A stretch of DNA of 64,000 nt from Nodularia spumigena CCY9414 (GTDB taxonomy: Bacteria; Cyanobacteriota; Cyanobacteriia; Cyanobacteriales; Nostocaceae). This document shows positions 44,550 through 53,562 of the stretch, piece by piece. Where the stretch lies: NCBI RefSeq assembly GCF_000340565.2, contig NZ_CP007203.1:1633030-1697029 (forward strand), in the 5' to 3' direction. A program made the translations under genes and the position numbers. Within the stretch, counting starts at the first letter, position 1. The number at the start of each line of letters is the position of its first letter. Below the pieces are notes generated by a model. It was not told the DNA's origin and ran no database searches. It worked only from the letters and a program-made list of their open reading frames with translations.

Positions 44550-45570
44550 CTACTAAAGTATCTGCATTTACCAAATGTCTACTGAATCCGACCATAACTG
44601 CATCATAATAAGCTTTATAAGCATTTTCCTTCCATGTTTCAGAACTGGGATCAAAGGGCTTAAATAAATTGTTTGAATATATTTGATGTGCTAAATCTAT
44701 AGTTTGGAGGAAAATATTTTTGAGAATATCGATATCTTCATCAGAAAAATTGAGACTTTTCATCATATATAGATTCATAAATCCTTCCAGTCCTCTACGA
44801 AAATCTTCTACATGGCGTAATGCAAAAAAACGAAGAACTAATTCGGCATCTTCCATCTTCTTGTATAGATTGTTATCATTTAGTTGTTGCTCATTATCAA
44901 TTGGAATTCCCCAAGCATCCGCAAAGATAGAATTATTTGCTAGTTCAAGTAAGAGTTGATTAAACTTACCATAATACAGACAGTTACGTATTTCCTGACG
45001 ACTTAAAGCAACACCACCTGTATTTAGTCTTTCAAAAGCAAGTTGCTTTAGTAGTAACGCTTCTTCAGGATTTGATGCTGATTCGGTAATCAAAACTATG
45101 GATGATATGGAGCGACGATCAATACCTGCTCTAATTTTGGCAGGAAGATTAGCATAGGTTCTTCCGTTCAGTTCTGGCCAAAGTTCTAGTCCTGTCAATT
45201 CTAAACGGTTATCGTAAAAATCATGGAGAGCAGTAATTCTTTGTTGACCATCCATGACTTCATAACAGTTGAACTCTTTCTCATAAAGAACAATTGGAGG
45301 AACAGGAATATTAATCAAGAATGACTCGATTAGTCTTGATTGCATCGTTTCATCCCACCGAGTTCTTCTTTGATAAAAAGGACGCACATCCATATATCTA
45401 GGTTTTTTTAAGGCTTCAACAAAGCTTGGTAGCTTCTCCCGATTCATTTCAGTCAATATTCTTTGTTCACCAGATTCATACTTTTCATTTATCTCAGCAT
45501 CAGACATTCTAATTTGTTTTTTAGAAGCTGCTTTTTCCCACATTTTTGCTTCTGTTGGTGCAAGATTCAT
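44527..45570 (-). CDS. DUF262 protein (GmrSD-N/ParB-like), truncated by frameshift
   Basis: 347 aa as read. The ParB/Srx-like DUF262 core is plain: YMDVRPFYQRRTRWD (59-73), SRLIESFLINIPVPPIVLYE, and DGQQRITAL (107-115). In GmrSD-type systems this domain hydrolyses NTP and cuts or senses DNA. The downstream helical half is present, but the last ~46 codons lie in another frame after an A10 tract (see 44400-44549). A good GAGGATATAG site precedes the ATG. Upstream is an HTH antitoxin-like gene and downstream a HEPN nuclease, which together look like a defence or TA cassette. Confidence 0.85.
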   Translation of the reverse strand: MNLAPTEAKMWEKAASKKQIRMSDAEINEKYESGEQRILTEMNREKLPSFVEALKKPRYMDVRPFYQRRTRWDETMQSRLIESFLINIPVPPIVLYEKEFNCYEVMDGQQRITALHDFYDNRLELTGLELWPELNGRTYANLPAKIRAGIDRRSISSIVLITESASNPEEALLLKQLAFERLNTGGVALSRQEIRNCLYYGKFNQLLLELANNSIFADAWGIPIDNEQQLNDNNLYKKMEDAELVLRFFALRHVEDFRRGLEGFMNLYMMKSLNFSDEDIDILKNIFLQTIDLAHQIYSNNLFKPFDPSSETWKENAYKAYYDAVMVGFSRHLVNADTLVEKKNNSN

Positions 45571-45626
45571 GATCTATATCCTCTATAAAAGTGGTTATTT
45601 CTAGGTTGGGAATTAATGCTTCATAA

Positions 45627-46100
45627 TTAGTCATATCCCATCTTGAGTTCTTGAGCTTGAGCAGCGAGTTCTTCAAGAGTCTGCATTCGTTGAGCATCAA
45701 TCTGGTTTTTGTAGTCTATGACATCTTCGTAACGCACTCGCCGACGTGTCCCAACTTTGCGAAAGGGAATTGCTCCAGACTCCAATAAATCTACTAAATA
45801 AGGGCGCGAGACATTGAGAATATCAGCAGCTTCTTGAGTTGTAAGTTCCTTCTTAACGGGGATAAGTGTCACCGCATTTCCCTTGGCCATCTGGGTCAAA
45901 ATATCAACAAGCAAATGAAATGCAGATGCTGGTATAGTTATTGTCTCACTCATGCCTTCATGGAACAGGACTTTGATTGTCTGCTCAATCTGATGATTTT
46001 GTATATAGGATGCCAAGGCTTGACTACTAGCTTGTGCCAAAGTCGTGTCTTCTTCTGTGGGTGCAACACATCCTACTATTTCGTGAGCATTCAGTGCCAT
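45627..46100 (-). CDS. Excisionase-type HTH protein, antitoxin-like
   Basis: 157 aa. The C-terminal half has the MerR/excisionase-like helix-turn-helix ELTTQEAADILNVSRPYLVDLLESGAIPFRKVGTRRRVRYEDV (about 85-128). The N-terminal half is acidic and includes IEQTIKVLFHEGMSETITIPASAF. Proteins of this layout usually precede a PIN-domain toxin gene in cyanobacteria. Here no PIN gene follows; the next genes are DUF262 and HEPN. It may repress this cassette, or be an orphan antitoxin. A TATAAT-type -10 and small palindromes lie just upstream. Confidence 0.78.
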   Translation of the reverse strand: MALNAHEIVGCVAPTEEDTTLAQASSQALASYIQNHQIEQTIKVLFHEGMSETITIPASAFHLLVDILTQMAKGNAVTLIPVKKELTTQEAADILNVSRPYLVDLLESGAIPFRKVGTRRRVRYEDVIDYKNQIDAQRMQTLEELAAQAQELKMGYD

Positions 46101-46140
46101 AAATACTAGCCTGTGATTATTTTGATCTCAAAGTTATAGC

Positions 46141-46160
46141 GATATATATCACCTATTATA
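46141..46160 (-). promoter_or_regulatory. Probable promoter/operator of the HTH-DUF262-HEPN cassette
   Basis: A minus-strand TATAAT (plus ATTATA, 46155-46160) lies ~55 bp upstream of the HTH gene. The perfect palindrome GATATATATC (46141-46150) lies just downstream of it, near the predicted start, and could be the autoregulatory site. No convincing -35 was fixed. Confidence 0.4.
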
Positions 46161-46288
46161 ATATTTATTCAAAATAAACGAAATAGACGAGATGAACGAA
46201 AAAGCCTGACCTGATTCCAGCCCTAATCCCTTCATGATCTAAGATTATTGAGTATTGTATATCTGAGCGATCGCCTAATAAAGTAAAA

Positions 46289-47284
46289 ATGATTGAAGTA
46301 GAACATCTCAGTAAAACCTACGGTTCCACCCCAGCGATTAATGATGTTACCTTTAGCGTCGAACCTGGGGAAATTTTAGGCTTTTTAGGGCCGAATGGGG
46401 CTGGTAAAACTACAACCATGCGGATTTTAGCGGGTTATCTCCCAGCTACAGAGGGTAAAGCCAGAATTGCTGGTTTTGATGTCAATGAAGATTCTCTCGC
46501 AGTGCGCCAACGCATTGGCTATTTACCCGAGACACCGCCGTTATATCCAGAAATGACCGTGGAAGGGTTTCTACATTTTGTAGCACGAATTAAGGGCATT
46601 TCCGCAGGCGATCGCACCGAAAAGGTAACAGCCGCCATCACACGCTGTAACTTAGAAGATAAGAGCAAAGTCATTATCCGCAAATTATCTAAAGGATATC
46701 GCCAAAGAGTCGGCATTGCTCAAGCCATTGTTCATGATCCCCCAGCGATTATTTTAGATGAACCGACAGTAGGACTTGATCCCCGACAAATTATTGAGGT
46801 ACGGAATTTAATTAAAAGTCTCGCTGGTACGCACACAATTATTCTGTCTACCCACATTTTGCCAGAGGTGAGTATGACTTGTAGCCGGGTGGCAATTATT
46901 AACAAAGGTAACTTAGTAGCAACTAATACCCCAGAAAATTTAATGACACAGTTGGCAGGTGGCTCAGGATATGAATTAGAAATTGAGGGTGATAGTGGTT
47001 TAGCAAAACAAGTATTGCAAAAAGTGGCAGGTGTAAGTCTGGTAGAATCTGTTTCGAGTCATCAACCATCGAGCGACAACCGCGCCTACCTGCGGGTAAT
47101 ATCACAACCAGGAATAGAACCGGGAAAGGATATTGCTACAACTTTGCTAAATGCCGATTTTGGATTATATGAAATGCGACGTGTCAGCGCTACCCTAGAA
47201 GATGTATTTTTGCAATTGACTACAGAAGAAAAAAATTTAGAATCCCTTGCAGAATCAGAAACCAATGAAGGAGAAGCAGCATAA
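46289..47284 (+). CDS. GldA-like ABC transporter ATP-binding protein
   Basis: 331 aa ABC-2 type ATPase. Walker A is GPNGAGKTT (about 34-42), the signature is LSKGYRQRVGIAQA, and Walker B is AIILDEPTVGLDP, followed by STHI. The ~100-residue C-terminal extension is usual for GldA/NodI-type proteins. Its stop codon abuts the ATG of the permease gene (TAAATG), which shows translational coupling. With the following permease, GldG-like and DUF4340 genes it forms a Gld-type system, often linked to surface or gliding functions in other bacteria. The role in cyanobacteria is not settled. Confidence 0.9.
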   Translation: MIEVEHLSKTYGSTPAINDVTFSVEPGEILGFLGPNGAGKTTTMRILAGYLPATEGKARIAGFDVNEDSLAVRQRIGYLPETPPLYPEMTVEGFLHFVARIKGISAGDRTEKVTAAITRCNLEDKSKVIIRKLSKGYRQRVGIAQAIVHDPPAIILDEPTVGLDPRQIIEVRNLIKSLAGTHTIILSTHILPEVSMTCSRVAIINKGNLVATNTPENLMTQLAGGSGYELEIEGDSGLAKQVLQKVAGVSLVESVSSHQPSSDNRAYLRVISQPGIEPGKDIATTLLNADFGLYEMRRVSATLEDVFLQLTTEEKNLESLAESETNEGEAA

Positions 47285-48097
47285 ATGGGTATAGTTCTGA
47301 GTAATATTATTGCCATTTATCGCCGAGAGTTACAGAGTTATTTTATCTCACCGTTAGCTTATGCGATCGCTAGTGTATTTTGGTTCATCGGCGGATTATT
47401 CTTTGTGATGATTTTACTAGGGCCAGATGGAATTTTGCCAGCAGTCGCCCAAATAGACTTACAACAACAGCAACTAGGGATACCAGTTCCACCCATAGAT
47501 GTTCCCTACGAGTTTGTCCGGGCATTTTTAGATCGCATGGGTTGGCTATTGTTATTTATTTTACCAATTCTCTCAATGGGACTTTATGCCGAAGAACGCA
47601 AGCGCGGGACTTTGGAACTTTTAGCCACCTCACCAGTCACTAACTGGGCGGTAGCTGTAGGTAAATTATTAGGGGTATTGACATTTTTTACCACCCTGAT
47701 TTTACCATTGTTTGTCTTTCAGGCGATCGCCATCGGGGAATCAAATCCTCCCATGTCCCTCACCATTCCCTTACTAGGGCATTTGGGCTTAATCTTGCTA
47801 GCAGCCGCCATCTTATCATTAGGAATGTTTATTTCCTCCCTCACCGACAGCACAATTCTCTCTGCTGTCCTCACATTCGCCCTCGTTTTATTGTTATTGT
47901 TGGTTGATGTAATTGCCAAAAGTATCGGTGGTTCAGCCGGAGAAATATTGGGACATTTCTCATTATTAAAACATTACAATACCCTCATCCAAGGTATTTT
48001 TGATACTAGCGCCTTGATTCTATTTACCAGTTACATTTTTTTAGGCATCTTTCTCACAGCCCAGTCAATTGATGCACTACGCTTTCAACGTCGGTAG
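47285..48097 (+). CDS. ABC-2 type permease (GldF-like)
   Basis: 270 aa with six hydrophobic segments: about residues 20-42, 80-100, 122-148, 160-182, 190-212 and 240-262. The LYAEERKRGTLELLATSPVTNWAVAVGKLLG stretch is the conserved ABC-2 coupling region. It starts immediately at the end of the ATPase gene. A ~190 bp mobile-looking repeat separates it from the GldG-like gene, which it would otherwise adjoin. Confidence 0.88.
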   Translation: MGIVLSNIIAIYRRELQSYFISPLAYAIASVFWFIGGLFFVMILLGPDGILPAVAQIDLQQQQLGIPVPPIDVPYEFVRAFLDRMGWLLLFILPILSMGLYAEERKRGTLELLATSPVTNWAVAVGKLLGVLTFFTTLILPLFVFQAIAIGESNPPMSLTIPLLGHLGLILLAAAILSLGMFISSLTDSTILSAVLTFALVLLLLLVDVIAKSIGGSAGEILGHFSLLKHYNTLIQGIFDTSALILFTSYIFLGIFLTAQSIDALRFQRR

Positions 48098-48159
48098 TTA
48101 ATAGTTAATTAATAGTTAATTAATAGACTAATAACTAATGACTCATGATTAATGACAAA

Positions 48160-48355
48160 TATAGGACTTACGCAAGAACTCTCTGAAACCCTCTTGACTT
48201 CGTGTCCTTCTCCCTTGGCGCTAGCCTCTCCCTTTGGGAGAAGGGGAGACGCTTCGCGAACGTGTCTTCTCCCTTGGCGCTAGCCTCTCCCTTTGGGAGA
48301 AGGGGAGACGCTTCGCGAACGTGGTTCGTTTTTTCATAATTTTGCGTAAGTAATG
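48160..48355. mobile_element. MITE-like element with internal 59-bp duplication
   Basis: The left end TATAGGACTTACGCAAG (48160-48176) and the right end TTTTGCGTAAGT (about 48342-48353) share the inverted core ACTTACGCAA. The inside has two tandem 59-bp units (48207-48265, 48266-48324), each with CTCCCTTTGGGAG and GACGCTTCGCGAACGTG. No coding capacity. It lies within the gld-type operon and may affect expression of the two downstream genes. Confidence 0.7.
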
Positions 48356-48362
48356 AAATAAC

Positions 48363-50219
48363 ATGAATATCATCAAAAAAAAGAAACTGGTAAAATATTT
48401 ATTTTGGCTAGGGCCATTTTTAGTGGCTGCGGGCTTAACATCTGGGTTAGTTTCAGGAAACTGGGGAATTATTCCCTTAATTTTTATAATTACTGGAACT
48501 GTCATCAGTGGAGTGTGGATAGTATTACAAAGTCAGCAAAATCGATGGTGGAATAGTCGTTCTACTCAAGCTAGTACTAACGCCCTCATTGCCATTGTCG
48601 CAGTATTCGTCATTTTAGGGTTAGTTAACTTTTTGGCGACTCGCTATAACCTGCGTCAAGACTTAACAGAAGCCCAATTATATACCCTATCGCCTCAATC
48701 TCAAAACTTAGTGCGTCGCTTACCGCAATCAGTCAAAGTGTGGGTATTTGATGTTAATAGAAATCCCCTAGACGGCGAATTACTCGAAAACTATCGGCGA
48801 CAAAGTTCAAATTTTCAGTTTGAATATATTGACCCCCAAGCTCGACCAACACTAGCAAATAAGTTTGGTGTTCAAGACTATGGGGAAGTTTATCTAGAAT
48901 CTGGAGATAATCGCCAATTAGTGCAAAAGTTAAATGTCAATGAACGTTTATCAGAAGTTAGATTAACAAATCGTTTGCAACAAATTACCACTACGACCAC
49001 GACTCCAATTTACTTTCTTCAAGGACATGGAGAAAAACCCATATCTGGTCAGGGGGGAATTTCACAAGCCATTCAGTCATTAGATGATATAAATTATATT
49101 GCATCTCCCTTGAATCTAGTGGAAACTTCCCAAGTTCCAGAAAATGCTGCTGTTGTTGTAGTAGCTGGTCCCAAACAAGAATTATTTGATAACGAAGTCA
49201 AAGCCTTACAAAATTATCTCAATCGTGGTGGAAATTTACTATTAATGATTGACCCCAATACTGATACCAATCTCGACAGCTTGCTGCAAGAGTGGGGTAT
49301 TAGCTTAGATAATCGTTTAGTAGTGGATGTTTCTGGGACAGGTGTGGGACTTGGCCCTGCTGTTCCCATTGTCACCAATTACGGAAAACATCCCATAACC
49401 GCAGAGTTTGGTAATGGTATTTCCTTTTATCAATTAGCAAGACCTTTACAAATTAACACCGTACCTGATATTGAGGCTACAGCCCTACTGCAAACTCAAC
49501 CTTATCCTCAGAGTTGGGCGGAAAGTGACCTAAAAAGCGAAAAATTAGAGTTCGACTCCCAAACAGACACCCCAGGTTCTCTGACTTTGGGTGTGGCTTT
49601 GACGAGAACCATTCCAGCTACAACTCAACCAACTCCCGAAGCTTCACCCACACCCACACCCACACCCGAAGCTTCACTAACTCCCACACCCACACCCGAA
49701 GCTTCACCAACTCCCACACCCGAAATTTCACCAACTCCCGAAGCTTCACCCACACCCACACCCACACCCACACCCACACCCGAAACTCAAGCAACTCCCG
49801 AAGCTTCACCAACTCCCGAAACTCAAGCAACTCCCGAAGCTTCACCCACACCCACACCCACACCAACTCCCGAAGCTTCACCCACACCCACAATTGAAGG
49901 TGAAACTGACTCCAATTCCACAACCGAAGATAAGTCCGAAGAACCTAAAATTGAGTCACGGTTAGTAGTAATTGGAGATTCAGATTTTGCAACTGATGGA
50001 TTATTTCAACAACAACTGAATGGAGATGTGTTTCTCAACTCAGTTACTTGGTTGAGTCAACAAGATCAACAACTTCTTTCCATTCGCCCCAAGGAAGCAA
50101 GAAACCGTCGAATTAATTTAAATATCGTCCAAGCTAACCTTTTAACATTGTCATCTTTGTTATTACTACCTCTCATGGGGTTAGTCACTGCGGCTATTAT
50201 GTGGTGGAAACGGAGATAA
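48363..50219 (+). CDS. GldG-like ABC auxiliary protein
   Basis: 618 aa membrane-anchored protein. Two helices lie near residues 15-55 and one near 75-95. The periplasmic GldG/IFT-like region follows ([47 protein letters not shown]). A Pro/Thr/Glu/Ala/Ser low-complexity insert covers residues ~419-512. A small domain [12 protein letters not shown] and a final helix close the chain. The family sits with GldA/GldF in a putative exporter or surface-motility complex. The repeat insert, built from [10 protein letters not shown] units, is unusual and probably forms a flexible spacer outside the membrane. Confidence 0.85.
   Translation: MNIIKKKKLVKYLFWLGPFLVAAGLTSGLVSGNWGIIPLIFIITGTVISGVWIVLQSQQNRWWNSRSTQASTNALIAIVAVFVILGLVNFLATRYNLRQDLTEAQLYTLSPQSQNLVRRLPQSVKVWVFDVNRNPLDGELLENYRRQSSNFQFEYIDPQARPTLANKFGVQDYGEVYLESGDNRQLVQKLNVNERLSEVRLTNRLQQITTTTTTPIYFLQGHGEKPISGQGGISQAIQSLDDINYIASPLNLVETSQVPENAAVVVVAGPKQELFDNEVKALQNYLNRGGNLLLMIDPNTDTNLDSLLQEWGISLDNRLVVDVSGTGVGLGPAVPIVTNYGKHPITAEFGNGISFYQLARPLQINTVPDIEATALLQTQPYPQSWAESDLKSEKLEFDSQTDTPGSLTLGVALTRTIPATTQPTPEASPTPTPTPEASLTPTPTPEASPTPTPEISPTPEASPTPTPTPTPTPETQATPEASPTPETQATPEASPTPTPTPTPEASPTPTIEGETDSNSTTEDKSEEPKIESRLVVIGDSDFATDGLFQQQLNGDVFLNSVTWLSQQDQQLLSIRPKEARNRRINLNIVQANLLTLSSLLLLPLMGLVTAAIMWWKRR
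49618..49899 (+). repeat. Coding low-complexity repeat (TPEASPTP type)
   Basis: Imperfect tandem units of CCAACTCCCGAAGCTTCA and CCCACACCCACA within the GldG-like gene. They encode alternating PTPTP and PEAS/PETQA blocks over about 94 residues. Frame is kept throughout. Such tracts expand and contract readily. Confidence 0.92.
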
Positions 50220-50292
50220 TTAACAAGTAAACCGTAAAAAGTAAAAAGTTAGAATTAAATATTTCTACTTTTTACTTTCATTTAACTCATAA

Positions 50293-50910
50293 TTGAAGAT
50301 GAAATTACCACGAACAACTTTAATTTTAATATCACTAGCGCTGGGTTTGAGTGGTTTCGTTTATTTCTATGAAATTCAAGGTAAAACTCAGCGAGAAGAA
50401 GTTAAGAAACAACAGCAGCAAATTTTCTCGTTTACAGAAGATGATATCCAATCTTTAACAGTCAAAACCCAAGATATCACTCTGAATTTAGAACGTAACA
50501 CTGAAGCGGAAAATTCCCGGTGGTTGCTAACATATCCGACTACAGAACCAGCAAATGATGCTATTGTGGCTTATTTAACGAATTTGTTAGTTAAAGGTGA
50601 AAGCGATCGCACTTTATCAATTCCAGCTAACCAACGCGCAGAATTTGGTTTAGAGCAACCACTCGCCACTATTAATATTAACCTAAAAAATCAGAAAACT
50701 CATCAGCTAATTTTGGGTAAACCTGACTTTAACAATCGTTTTTTGTATGCTCAAGCTGATGCAGGAACCCCAGAAAATGATAATATAAATGTCTTGCTAG
50801 TATCTAGAGATTTTGCCAATGCCGTAAATCGGGAACTTTCAGAATGGCAACCACCTAAAGATACAAGTGAGGACAAAAAAAGTCCAGAAAATGAAACAAT
50901 TAAAAATTAA
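50293..50910 (+). CDS. DUF4340 domain protein
   Basis: 205 aa, with an N-terminal membrane helix (TLILISLALGLSGFVYFYE) and a periplasmic beta-rich domain: DIQSLTVKTQDITLNLERN, WLLTYPTTEPANDAIVAYLTNLL, and FGLEQPLATINI. This is the DUF4340 pattern. Such proteins regularly follow GldG-like genes and are probably part of the same envelope complex. The C-terminus is short and charged. It is followed after 18 bp by purU. Confidence 0.8.
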   Translation: MKMKLPRTTLILISLALGLSGFVYFYEIQGKTQREEVKKQQQQIFSFTEDDIQSLTVKTQDITLNLERNTEAENSRWLLTYPTTEPANDAIVAYLTNLLVKGESDRTLSIPANQRAEFGLEQPLATININLKNQKTHQLILGKPDFNNRFLYAQADAGTPENDNINVLLVSRDFANAVNRELSEWQPPKDTSEDKKSPENETIKN

Positions 50911-50928
50911 AAATTAACAACTGGTTAC

Positions 50929-51783
50929 ATGACCAAACCCACCGCTACCTTACTCATTTCCTGTCCTGACCGCAGAGGATTAGTTGCCAAATTTGCCAAT
51001 TTCATCTATGCTAATGGTGGTAATATTATTCATGCAGACCAGCATACAGATTTTGCTGCTGGGTTATTTCTGACTCGGATTGAATGGCAGTTAGATGGTT
51101 TTAATTTACCACGAGAATTTATTGCTCCGGCATTTAATGCGATCGCACAACCTTTAGATGCAAAATGGCAATTACACTTTTCTGATAGTATACCACGGAT
51201 TGCCATTTGGGTGAGTCGCCAAGACCATTGTTTATTTGATTTAATTTGGCGACAACGCGCCCAAGAATTTGCCGCAGAGATTCCCCTAATAATGAGTAAT
51301 CATGCTAATTTAAAGGAAGTAGCAGAGCAATTTGGCATAGATTTCCATCATATTCCGATAACCAAAGATAACAAAGCCGAACAAGAAGCGCAACAACTAG
51401 AATTACTGCAAAGATATCAAATTGATTTAGTAGTTTTAGCCAAATATATGCAAATTGTCAGCGCAGATTTCATTGACAAATTTCCCCAAATCATTAATAT
51501 TCATCATTCATTTTTACCAGCTTTTGTAGGAGCAAATCCCTATCATCGAGCCTTTGAACGTGGTGTTAAAATTATTGGAGCTACAGCCCATTATGCAACT
51601 GCTGATTTAGATGCTGGACCAATTATAGAACAAGATGTAGTACGAGTCAGCCACCGCGATGAAATTGAAGACTTAATTAGAAAAGGTAAAGATTTAGAAA
51701 GAGTAGTCTTAGCCAGAGCCGTGAGGTTGCATTTACAAAATCGAGTCCTAGTATATACTAATAGAACAGTAGTATTTGGATAA
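50929..51783 (+). CDS. purU: Formyltetrahydrofolate deformylase
   Basis: Hydrolyses 10-formyl-tetrahydrofolate to formate and tetrahydrofolate, balancing the one-carbon pool. The N-terminal ACT domain (residues 5-80: LLISCPDRRGLVAKFANFIYANGGNI) is followed by the formyltransferase-like domain. Catalytic residues are visible: NIHHSFLPAF with Asn and His, and ATAHYATADLDAGPII with Asp. 284 aa is standard. It is close behind the DUF4340 gene and may be read through from it, though no functional link is evident. Confidence 0.95.
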   Translation: MTKPTATLLISCPDRRGLVAKFANFIYANGGNIIHADQHTDFAAGLFLTRIEWQLDGFNLPREFIAPAFNAIAQPLDAKWQLHFSDSIPRIAIWVSRQDHCLFDLIWRQRAQEFAAEIPLIMSNHANLKEVAEQFGIDFHHIPITKDNKAEQEAQQLELLQRYQIDLVVLAKYMQIVSADFIDKFPQIINIHHSFLPAFVGANPYHRAFERGVKIIGATAHYATADLDAGPIIEQDVVRVSHRDEIEDLIRKGKDLERVVLARAVRLHLQNRVLVYTNRTVVFG

Positions 51784-51818
51784 AAATCAAAAACCCATTA
51801 ATCCGGCTTCATCAGCGT

Positions 51819-52217
51819 TTAAAAAGATTTACCATCACTACCAAAATATTCCCGATAGCCAGAAATTTGCTCTCCACGCACATCAAAAGAAACAGCAACC
51901 CGATTTTTGTAAGGCTGATTCAATAATAGTCCCTCGTCACGAAACTCAAAAACCACAGTTGTTTCATTACTGGTAACTGAGTCTAAAGAAGTAAGCTGAA
52001 TACCCGAATTAAAAGACTCTGAGACATATTGAAAAAACTCTCTAGCGCGGTCTTTACCCTCATTTAAACCGTGAAATTTGCCCATTGGGAACCAAAAGGT
52101 AAAATCTTCTGTAAGCATATCTAGAAAGGCTGACCACTCTCCTGTGGCTAAACCGTGGGTAAAATGGTCAAATCCTTGTTGAGCAATTTTTAAAGTTTTT
52201 TCCGAATTTTCTGACAT
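51819..52217 (-). CDS. NTF2-like (SnoaL-type) protein
   Basis: 132 aa cone-shaped alpha+beta barrel protein: AQQGFDHFTHGLATGEWSAFLDMLTEDFTFWFPMG, then EGKDRAREFFQYVS, and the strand pair TVVFEFRDEGLL and NRVAVSFDVRGEQISGYREYFG. The fold is used by isomerases, cyclases and carrier proteins; no catalytic pair can be assigned. The frame opens with TTG at 52223, but the ATG at 52217 with AGAGTTGA upstream is preferred. It converges with purU, with ~35 bp between. Confidence 0.78.
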   Translation of the reverse strand: MSENSEKTLKIAQQGFDHFTHGLATGEWSAFLDMLTEDFTFWFPMGKFHGLNEGKDRAREFFQYVSESFNSGIQLTSLDSVTSNETTVVFEFRDEGLLLNQPYKNRVAVSFDVRGEQISGYREYFGSDGKSF

Positions 52218-52368
52218 ATTCAACTCTAATTATGGATATAATATTACAGCTATTCCGTTATAAATAGGTTTTAGAAGAATTTATTGTCCACAGATGAACA
52301 CAGATGAACACAGATGAATCCTTCGCTATATCCCATCTGGTAAAGTGATGATTTACCAGGATTTATAC

Positions 52369-53376
52369 TTAATATGTGACAATTACTTTGCCGCAGTTTT
52401 GACCACTCAGGAGATATTCTACAGCAGAAGGGATAGACTCTATACCAAGGAATTGCGTTGGGTCAACCGCAACTTTTAATTTATCTGAGTAGAAGAGATT
52501 TGAGAGGCGATCGCTTGCCTCGGCTAAATATGGACTATAATGAGGCATGAGAAAGCCACGCACAGAAGCACCTTTCCAAAATAACTGCTGATAAATGCGC
52601 GGTTGGGTAACTTTTTCTGGTTGCTTCGCATATTCAGAGATAAAACCCACCACTACTAAACGTCCCCCCACGGCTAAGTTATCAACGCAGGTATCAAAAA
52701 CATCTTTACCCACACACTCAAAAATCAAATTAATGCCATTGGGGTATTCTTGTTTGAGGACTTGGTGGAGATTTTCTTGACGATAATTGATAATGCGATC
52801 GCACCCTAATTCCCTAAGTAACTCTGCCTTAGTCTCAGAACCACAAGTACCAATCACATGATTACCGGCTAGCTTCGCCAATTGTACAGCAATATGACCA
52901 GTACCACCAGCCGCCGCCGTCACCAAAACAACTTCGTTACTTTTCATCTCACCGACTTGTTCAAGTGCAACCAAAGCTGATACACCTGTAGGCATTAAAG
53001 TTAACACCTCTGGTCTAGATTCACGCACCTTAAATGCTAATTTAGAATCTACAGCCTGATATTCACGATAACCACCACCACGAGCAATAGTTTGAACTGT
53101 ATCACCCACTTTAAAATCTGAGACATTTTCCCCCACATCCACCACTTCTCCCACCGCTTCCACACCCACATCAAAAGGTGGAATTAAACTAGCAAAAGGA
53201 ACTTCACCGCGACAAAGCAAAGTATCAAAACCGCCATTAACACCCGCAAATTGGTTCCGAATTAAAACTTCGTTACCTGTAGGTTCAGGAATAGGAACCT
53301 CCACAACTTCCACAGATGATTTAAAATCGTGGCTAAACCGTTTAGCAATTAGTTTCTTGTAAATTTTTGCTTCCAT
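52369..53376 (-). CDS. Zinc-free MDR family NAD(P)H quinone oxidoreductase-like protein
   Basis: 335 aa medium-chain dehydrogenase/reductase. The GroES-like domain holds NQFAGVNGGFDTLLCRGEVPF and DVGVEAVGEVVDVGENV. The Rossmann domain starts TAAAGGTGHIAVQLAKLAGNHVIGTCGS. The Cys/His/Glu zinc ligands of alcohol dehydrogenases are not evident, so it resembles quinone oxidoreductase or prostaglandin reductase-3-type enzymes. Substrate is unknown. A CTCCTTAGTAAGGAG dispersed repeat lies upstream, between it and hisS. Confidence 0.88.
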   Translation of the reverse strand: MEAKIYKKLIAKRFSHDFKSSVEVVEVPIPEPTGNEVLIRNQFAGVNGGFDTLLCRGEVPFASLIPPFDVGVEAVGEVVDVGENVSDFKVGDTVQTIARGGGYREYQAVDSKLAFKVRESRPEVLTLMPTGVSALVALEQVGEMKSNEVVLVTAAAGGTGHIAVQLAKLAGNHVIGTCGSETKAELLRELGCDRIINYRQENLHQVLKQEYPNGINLIFECVGKDVFDTCVDNLAVGGRLVVVGFISEYAKQPEKVTQPRIYQQLFWKGASVRGFLMPHYSPYLAEASDRLSNLFYSDKLKVAVDPTQFLGIESIPSAVEYLLSGQNCGKVIVTY

Positions 53377-53402
53377 AGTACTTAATTAACTTGCGTCAAA
53401 AT

Positions 53403-53445
53403 CTCCCCTCTCCTTAGTAAGGAGAGGGGTTGGGGGTGAGGTTCT
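53403..53445 (-). repeat. Dispersed repeat, inverted relative to 25575-25757
   Basis: CTCCCCTCTCCTTAGTAAGG, then AGAGGGGTTGGGGGTGAGGTTC, is the reverse complement of the element present twice at about 25575-25757. It can form a hairpin around CCTTAGTAAGG. Confidence 0.8.
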
Positions 53446-53562
53446 GTATTTTATTAAATCCGCATTCCTTATCTAAAAATGCTTTTTTAACGAAGTTTTT
53501 CATACAACTTTAAAATTCTTCCTTTGCGCCTCTGCGCCTTTGCGTGATAAAAAAGATTTCAT

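Noticed and set aside
49618..49923. Minus-strand frame made of [10 protein letters not shown] repeats
   Set aside because: It is the complement of the Pro/Thr/Glu repeat in the GldG-like gene.
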